Shown one piece after another: positions 6,856 through 10,761 of a stretch of DNA of 10,761 nucleotides. The position numbers and the translations under genes were made by a program. The stretch spans positions 1-10,761 of the forward strand of contig CAXYYS010000063.1 in NCBI GenBank assembly GCA_964293585.1. The letters are read 5' to 3'. The stretch is from JAKVKY01 sp964293585. Lineage in GTDB: Bacteria > Bacillota > Negativicutes > Acidaminococcales > Acidaminococcaceae. How positions within the stretch are numbered: the stretch's first letter is position 1; every line of letters starts with the position of its first letter. The notes beneath the pieces were generated by a model. The model did no database searches. It was not told where the DNA came from and saw only the letters and a list, made by a program, of their open reading frames with translations.

Positions 6856-7716
6856 ATGTTTGATACAATTATTATCGGCGCCGGTCCAGCCGGCTGTTCC
6901 GCAGCTTTATACTTATGCCGTGGTAATGCCAAGGTACTGCTCTTAACTCATGGAGGCAGCAGTCTGCTCAAGGCCCATGCCCTGGAAAATTACTACGGTC
7001 TGACTTCTATCAGTGGCAGTAATCTTTATAAGCAAGGACTGGAACAAGTCCGCCGTTTAGGCGCCACCGTTCAGGAAGAAGAAGTTATAGACTTAAGTTA
7101 TGACGATAAGTTTGTCCTGCAAACTAATGCCGGATCTTATACCAGCAAGACTTTAATCATGGCTACAGGTTCTGTCCGCACCACCCTCCCCCTGCCAGGT
7201 TTAAAAGAACTGGAAGGAAAAGGTGTCAGCTATTGTGCGGTCTGTGATGGTTTCTTTTTCCGTAAAAAAAAGGTAGCTGTACTTGGCAACGGGGCTTTTG
7301 CACTGCACGAAGCTGCCGTGCTGGAACCTTTAGCCGCTACTACCACCTTATTAACCGATGGCAAAAATATACCGGCCGGTAGCAACCTTCCCGGCGTTGA
7401 TAAAAAAATTGCCGCCCTAGAAGGCACAATGCATCTTACAGGTATTAAATTTGCAGACGGTTCCCGTCTGGACCTGGACGGATTATTTGTGGCCCTGGGT
7501 ACAGCAGATACCAATGCTTTAGCGCGTAAACTTGGCCTGGTCCTGGAGAATAATTACCTGACTGTGGACAAAGAAATGCATACTAATATCCCCGGCGTTT
7601 TTGCTGCCGGAGATTGTATCGGCGGACTAAACCAGGTAGCTACCGCCGTTGGTGAAGGTGCCATCGCCGGCATGGAAGCACTCAAGTTTATCCGTGCCAT
7701 GGCGCAACATATTTAA
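6856..7716 (+). CDS. trxB: Thioredoxin reductase-like flavoprotein, probably not NADPH-dependent (ferredoxin-type candidate)
   Basis: A flavoprotein that reduces thioredoxin. FAD-binding parts are clear: IIGAGPAG (6-13), ATGS (103-106) and GVFAAGDC (247-254). The redox pair is Cys127-Ala-Val-Cys130 followed by DG, as in thioredoxin reductases. What is missing is telling. The middle domain has GNGAFALHEAA (144-154) instead of the usual GGGDSAxEEA, and where NADPH-dependent enzymes carry HRRxxxR for the NADPH phosphate, this one has TLLTDGKNIPAG (164-175). At 286 residues it is also about 25-35 shorter than classic enzymes, the loss falling in this domain. The pattern fits the pyridine-nucleotide-independent, ferredoxin-dependent flavin thioredoxin reductases known from clostridia; that match is inference. 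AAGGAG lies 7 bases before the ATG. Its likely partner thioredoxin gene starts 36 bases downstream. Confidence 0.9.
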   Translation: MFDTIIIGAGPAGCSAALYLCRGNAKVLLLTHGGSSLLKAHALENYYGLTSISGSNLYKQGLEQVRRLGATVQEEEVIDLSYDDKFVLQTNAGSYTSKTLIMATGSVRTTLPLPGLKELEGKGVSYCAVCDGFFFRKKKVAVLGNGAFALHEAAVLEPLAATTTLLTDGKNIPAGSNLPGVDKKIAALEGTMHLTGIKFADGSRLDLDGLFVALGTADTNALARKLGLVLENNYLTVDKEMHTNIPGVFAAGDCIGGLNQVATAVGEGAIAGMEALKFIRAMAQHI

Positions 7717-7752
7717 ACTTGTTTTTTAGTGTAGTTTGAGGAGGAAAAAATT

Positions 7753-8061
7753 ATGAGCTTACAAGTTACCGAAGCTACTTTTCAGCAAGAAGTATTAGCA
7801 GCACAAGGTCCTGTACTAGTTGATTTCTGGGCACCCTGGTGCGGTCCCTGCCGGATGTTGGGACCGGTTATCGAAGAAGTGGCCGGCGAAGTTAAAGATG
7901 CCAAAATCTGCAAGGTCAATGTGGATGAAAATCCAGACCTGGCAGGTAAATACCAGATTAACGCCATCCCCGCCCTGATGGTCTTTAAAGGTGGCAAGGT
8001 TGTTGCTTCTGCCATGGGCGTGCAAAGCAAGTCTACCATCCTGGAAATGTTAAAAAAATAA
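7753..8061 (+). CDS. trxA: Thioredoxin
   Basis: A 102-residue thioredoxin, a cytoplasmic dithiol reductant for enzymes such as ribonucleotide reductase, peroxiredoxins and methionine sulfoxide reductase. The active site is WCGPC (29-33, Cys30 and Cys33), preceded by the buried Asp24 in VDFWAPW. The cis-proline is Pro73 in NAIPALMVF; the residue after it is Ala where Thr is usual, a minor variation. The VNVDENPDLAGKY stretch and the C-terminal helix are typical, and the full domain is present. GAGGAGG (7738-7744) lies 8 bases before the ATG, a strong site suggesting high expression. Being directly downstream of the reductase, it is the expected electron acceptor of that enzyme. A hairpin follows at 8072. 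Confidence 0.97.
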   Translation: MSLQVTEATFQQEVLAAQGPVLVDFWAPWCGPCRMLGPVIEEVAGEVKDAKICKVNVDENPDLAGKYQINAIPALMVFKGGKVVASAMGVQSKSTILEMLKK

Positions 8062-8071
8062 GCCGGATGTG

Positions 8072-8103
8072 GCAGGGCTTGCTTAGCGGCAGGTCCTGCT
8101 TTT
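8072..8103 (+). terminator. Hairpin terminator or attenuator between trxA and the TSUP gene
   Basis: GCAGGGCTTGC (8072-8082), loop TTAGCG, GCAGGTCCTGC (8089-8099): an 11-pair stem with two G-U pairs, followed by TTTT (8100-8103). The U run is short, so it may stop only part of the transcripts, giving more trxA than exporter message. No separate promoter for the exporter is visible between here and its ribosome site at 8113. Confidence 0.5.
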
Positions 8104-8125
8104 GCATCTCATGAGGTTAGAACAT

Positions 8126-8878
8126 ATGGAAGCGTATTTGATAGTCTGCCCGTTATTATTCTTAGCAGGTTTCGTAGATTCCATCGCCGGTGGTGGCGGC
8201 CTGATTTCCCTGCCTGCCTATCTGCTGGCTGGTCTGCCGCCCCATCTGGCTCTGGGTACCAATAAGTTTAGTTCCGCCATGGGAACAACCATTTCCACGG
8301 TCCGTTTTGCCTTAAACGGTTTTATTCCTGTACGTCCGGCACTGCTCTGCGTGACCATGGCCTTTATCGGTTCAACTATCGGTTCCAGGCTGGCGCTTAT
8401 CGTAAGTGAGGCCGTGGTCAAAAACCTGATGATCGTAGTCTTGCCCGTTGTGGCATTCTACGTACTGCGCAACAAAAAGGTAAGCAGTGATGCAGGCATG
8501 GTAGAAAGTATACCAGATAAACGCTCCTTATTAATCACCGGCGCAGCTGCTCTTTTTATTGGCTGCTATGATGGCTTTTACGGTCCTGGTACAGGAACTT
8601 TCCTGCTCCTAATTCTTACCGGTGCCGCCAAACTCGGCATGCGTACTTCCGCTGGTTTAACCAAAGCCACGAATCTGGCCTCTAACGTGGCTGCCCTGCT
8701 AACTTTCGTACTCAGCGCTAAAGTTTATTATCCTCTGGCCATAGCCGGAGCGGTTTTTAATATTCTTGGCAACTATTTCGGTTCCGGGATGGTCATGAGT
8801 AACGCTAAGCGCATTGTTAAACCTGTCATCATCATCGTCCTGATCCTGCTCTTTATTAAAATTCTGTGGCAGGGTTAA
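8126..8878 (+). CDS. TSUP (TauE/SafE) family membrane transporter
   Basis: A 250-residue integral membrane protein of the sulfite exporter TauE/SafE family, whose members move sulfite, sulfoacetate and related anions, or have unknown cargo. The family's internal duplication is visible: FVDSIAGGGGLISLP (16-30) in the first half is echoed by CYDGFYGPGTGTFLLL (147-162) in the second, and LGTNKFSSAMGTT (43-55) by LTKATNLASNVAA (178-190). About eight hydrophobic segments are separated by a polar loop near 115-133. The ATG at 8126 was chosen because GAGG (8113-8116) lies 9 bases upstream; in-frame TTG at 8102 and ATG at 8111 would start inside or right after the hairpin. It is the last gene of the run, followed by a strong terminator. 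The substrate cannot be read from the sequence; similarity looks closest to YfcA-type members. Confidence 0.92.
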   Translation: MEAYLIVCPLLFLAGFVDSIAGGGGLISLPAYLLAGLPPHLALGTNKFSSAMGTTISTVRFALNGFIPVRPALLCVTMAFIGSTIGSRLALIVSEAVVKNLMIVVLPVVAFYVLRNKKVSSDAGMVESIPDKRSLLITGAAALFIGCYDGFYGPGTGTFLLLILTGAAKLGMRTSAGLTKATNLASNVAALLTFVLSAKVYYPLAIAGAVFNILGNYFGSGMVMSNAKRIVKPVIIIVLILLFIKILWQG

Positions 8879-8899
8879 ATAAAATTTATAACACTACAG

Positions 8900-8945
8900 A
8901 ATAAAACCTGTGTTCCCGCTATTCATGGGGACACAGGTTTTTATA
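8900..8945. terminator. Strong bidirectional rho-independent terminator
   Basis: AAACCTGTGTTCCC (8904-8917) pairs with GGGGACACAGGTTT (8927-8940), 14 pairs with one G-U, across a loop of 9 bases (GCTATTCAT). A T run follows on the plus strand and TTTTATT follows on the minus strand. It ends the plus-strand exporter gene and the minus-strand alpha/beta hydrolase gene that converge here. Confidence 0.9.
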
Positions 8946-9001
8946 TTGCTAAAACTACAATTATTTTGCGTCAAATACGCTATAAGCATAACTTAAAATT
9001 T

Positions 9002-9898
9002 TTACGTTTTTAAAAACATCAGCACCTTTTGATTTACCAGCTCTGCCTGTACCATGGTTAAGTCATGACCGGCACTTGGTATAAGTCCCGTCTGTACCTG
9101 AGGTGCCACTCGCTGTAACCTGTCCAGAGCCTGCTTTGCATCGTATAATTTTTCGTGCTCACCTACCAGGAACAGGGCAGGCGGCTTTAATTCCTGCCAC
9201 TCCAAATCACTCAAAACAGATAGGTAGACAAAAAAACGTTGCTTGAAACATTTAAAACCCATATACAGACACTCACCAAAATCTTCAATATCAATCATAC
9301 ATCGTTCAGGATGCGCTACGCCATCAGCAAAAAGCCAGTAAAAAAGATGACTGGAAGCGGTTCCGCCTAAAATTCCAGACAAAGCCGACCGTTTCAAAAA
9401 TTCCCAATTCATTCGCAATACTGTAGCTCCCGGCGCCAGTAACACCAACTTCCGCAGACGCTGTGGATATGCCACCGCATAAATAGCCGCCAGCCAGCCT
9501 CCGTAGCTCATACCCACCAGATTAATGTTATTCTTTAAGCCCAGTTTAGTAAAATAATCATCCAGCCAGCGAAGATAATCGCCGGCCCGCCACAGTACCC
9601 GTGTATCCCTGCTAAGGCCATAATCATTTATTAAGTCAACAGCATAGACTCTGTAATTCAGGGACCATGTTGCCACATTAGGCGCCCACATGAGGGATGT
9701 AGCCGTAATTCCGGGTAAAAGCACCAGCGGTGGTGCCTCCCTGGGACCACTGACCCTAGCGTACGTAGGTCCATATACTGTATCGACAATCACATTCTCA
9801 AAGGGCACCGGCCATAATTTTTGCGCAGTAGTGGTGTAATACTTGAGGTATTCCGCCTGAGCTGCCAGCGATTTAAAAGGATAATAGGCAGGCTGCAT
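9002..9898 (-). CDS. Alpha/beta-fold hydrolase
   Basis: A cytoplasmic alpha/beta hydrolase; ester or amide substrates are possible, the actual one is unknown. Counting from the ATG at 9896-9898 (298 residues), landmarks are: oxyanion-hole strand LLPGITATSLMW (61-72), nucleophile elbow GMSYGG (Ser131), an acid candidate in LVGEHEKLYD (Glu249 or Asp253) and the catalytic His278 in PSAGHDL. A helical cap lies between about 160 and 230. There is no signal peptide. The start is uncertain: GTG at 9907 lies only 1-3 bases after AAAGGTG, whereas the ATG lies about 10 bases after it, so the ATG is preferred. A TATAAT promoter (9971) precedes it. The nearest upstream gene is the SGNH esterase on the same strand, 92 bases away, so they may also share some transcription. 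Confidence 0.88.
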   Translation of the reverse strand: MQPAYYPFKSLAAQAEYLKYYTTTAQKLWPVPFENVIVDTVYGPTYARVSGPREAPPLVLLPGITATSLMWAPNVATWSLNYRVYAVDLINDYGLSRDTRVLWRAGDYLRWLDDYFTKLGLKNNINLVGMSYGGWLAAIYAVAYPQRLRKLVLLAPGATVLRMNWEFLKRSALSGILGGTASSHLFYWLFADGVAHPERCMIDIEDFGECLYMGFKCFKQRFFVYLSVLSDLEWQELKPPALFLVGEHEKLYDAKQALDRLQRVAPQVQTGLIPSAGHDLTMVQAELVNQKVLMFLKT

Positions 9899-9970
9899 GA
9901 GCCGCACGCACCTTTCTTAAACCTGTTAAAAATTTATCCAGAGAATTCCTCCCCTGACATCTTTTATGTT

Positions 9971-9979
9971 ATTATAACA
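9971..9979 (-). promoter_or_regulatory. Extended -10 promoter for the alpha/beta hydrolase
   Basis: On the minus strand TGT then TATAAT (9971-9976). There is no clear -35 at 16-18 bases. The predicted start is near 9964, with a leader of about 66 bases. A mini reading frame of 8 codons (ATG at 9958-9960, TAA at 9934-9936) lies in the leader but has no ribosome site. Confidence 0.45.
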
Positions 9980-9990
9980 CAGCCAGCCTG

Positions 9991-10761
9991 TTAACTCCAC
10001 TGCATGATAGCGGCAATCTTTGGTTGTAACAATGTAGCCAGGCGGGTATGCCCGCTGATAAGCGGATGCTCTCCGTCCGCTAAATCCGCCGCATCCAGTA
10101 CCGGCGTCAACCCGTTCACCGGCAGGAAATGTACATTCTCATCCCCGGCAATGCGTAATTCTTCTACCGCTGTAGCTATCAAATTTTTGGCGGCATTACT
10201 GCTGTCAAATGGCACCGGGTCCAAGCAAATGATTACTGCCTGTGGATTACGGACGCGGATGCCACGGATCAATCCCCTATATCCGTTGGTAAATTCAGTA
10301 GCCGTAGGTGGTTGCTTCGCTTCAAAATCATTCGCGCCGTGGTTGACCACGATGAGTTGCGGTTTAAAATCTGACTGTCGTCCGGACTCCAGTCCTTCGC
10401 CATAAGCCAACCGTTCATAATCATCCAGCGCATGAATACCCAAACGGTCTCCCGTTTCGCTCATGTTGACCACAACTCCTTCCCCGCTGGTAGCAACAAC
10501 GCTCCACTCCGCGCCCAGCGCACGAGCCAGCTGAGGGCCAAAAGACATATATCCATCTTCCTGTTGCAGGTAAGGTCCCGGCCCCTGTGCAAAAGCTCCT
10601 GCCAGGATGGAATCACCTACAAATTCGATACGTCGCTGTTGTTGTTCACATGCTGGTACCAACCTGGCACCATCCGCCAGAACAAAGCCCTGCAAGGTGC
10701 TAACACCCGCTGTTCCTTCTGTATCCCGCACTAAAAATAATTCATGCTTGCCGATGGACAA
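9991..10761 (-). CDS. SGNH-fold esterase, CE2 (acetyl esterase)-like, 5' end beyond the window
   Basis: A GDSL/SGNH hydrolase with the four family blocks: IEFVGDSILAG (nucleophile Ser51, numbering from the window edge), TSGEGV (Gly95 in the oxyanion region), HGANDF (Asn144) and DGEHPLISGH (Asp229, His232). The stretch before them (GKHELFLVRDTEG, then GFVLADG) matches the N-terminal jelly-roll domain of carbohydrate esterase family 2, whose members remove acetyl groups from polysaccharides or oligosaccharides. So the full protein is probably about 350 residues with part of that domain outside. Because base 10761 is the edge, no start codon or signal peptide can be judged, and cytoplasmic or secreted location is unknown. 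The gene ends with TAA at 9991-9993, just upstream of the hydrolase promoter, with no clear terminator between. Confidence 0.85.
   Translation of the reverse strand: MSIGKHELFLVRDTEGTAGVSTLQGFVLADGARLVPACEQQQRRIEFVGDSILAGAFAQGPGPYLQQEDGYMSFGPQLARALGAEWSVVATSGEGVVVNMSETGDRLGIHALDDYERLAYGEGLESGRQSDFKPQLIVVNHGANDFEAKQPPTATEFTNGYRGLIRGIRVRNPQAVIICLDPVPFDSSNAAKNLIATAVEELRIAGDENVHFLPVNGLTPVLDAADLADGEHPLISGHTRLATLLQPKIAAIMQWS

Noticed and set aside
8944..9001. Small GCGT-loop-ACGC hairpin at about 8969-8981
   Set aside because: Only four pairs; the terminator at 8900-8945 already explains the convergent ends.
9934..9960. Eight-codon leader reading frame before the alpha/beta hydrolase
   Set aside because: No ribosome site, very near the predicted transcript start, and no codon pattern typical of attenuation peptides.
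10004..10734. Plus-strand reading frames opposite the SGNH esterase
   Set aside because: They lack ribosome sites and family features; the minus frame carries all four SGNH blocks.

Overview
The window looks like chromosomal core sequence from a low-to-mid GC Gram-positive-type anaerobe (Bacillota). The evidence is strong AAGGAGG-type ribosome binding sites before most genes, a DUF1934 (YwiB-like) gene overlapping the start of argS, an EpsC-like serine acetyltransferase, and a thioredoxin reductase that lacks the usual NADPH-recognition motif. Such enzymes are known from clostridia as ferredoxin-dependent forms. Every gene whose end is inside the window stops with TAA. A Negativicutes or clostridial origin is a guess; no rRNA or other marker settles it. 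No tRNA, CRISPR array, insertion sequence or phage gene was seen.

Layout, left to right. (1) 1-1616, minus strand: a small protein of unknown function, then the DUF1934 gene, then the start of argS, probably read from one sigma-A-type promoter at 1691-1719. argS is interrupted by an in-frame TAA at 108-110; the ArgRS reading continues in the same frame to the window edge. (2) 1740-2561, plus strand: cysE alone, with its own extended -10 promoter and a hairpin terminator usable from both sides. (3) 2632-5559, minus strand: a DUF456 membrane protein, a D-2-hydroxyacid dehydrogenase (GhrB/GyaR type), then a CHAD-domain gene broken by an in-frame TAA at 2965-2967. (4) 5624-8943, plus strand: an MscS-type channel, an atypical thioredoxin reductase, thioredoxin and a TauE/SafE-family (TSUP) exporter. 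A hairpin lies between trxA and the exporter, and a strong two-way terminator follows. (5) 8944-10761, minus strand: a CE2-like SGNH esterase cut by the window edge, then an alpha/beta hydrolase with its own extended -10 promoter.

Functionally, the middle-right block is a thiol-redox module: a flavin reductase passes electrons to the thioredoxin encoded 36 bases downstream. Serine acetyltransferase (cysteine synthesis) and a TSUP transporter (a family that often moves sulfite or organosulfonates) give a loose sulfur theme, but no sequence link between them was found. The best leads are the non-NADPH-type thioredoxin reductase, the two genes carrying in-frame TAA codons, and an abrupt codon-usage change inside argS close to its stop, which may mark a recombination or assembly join. 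No convincing undescribed multi-gene system was found.
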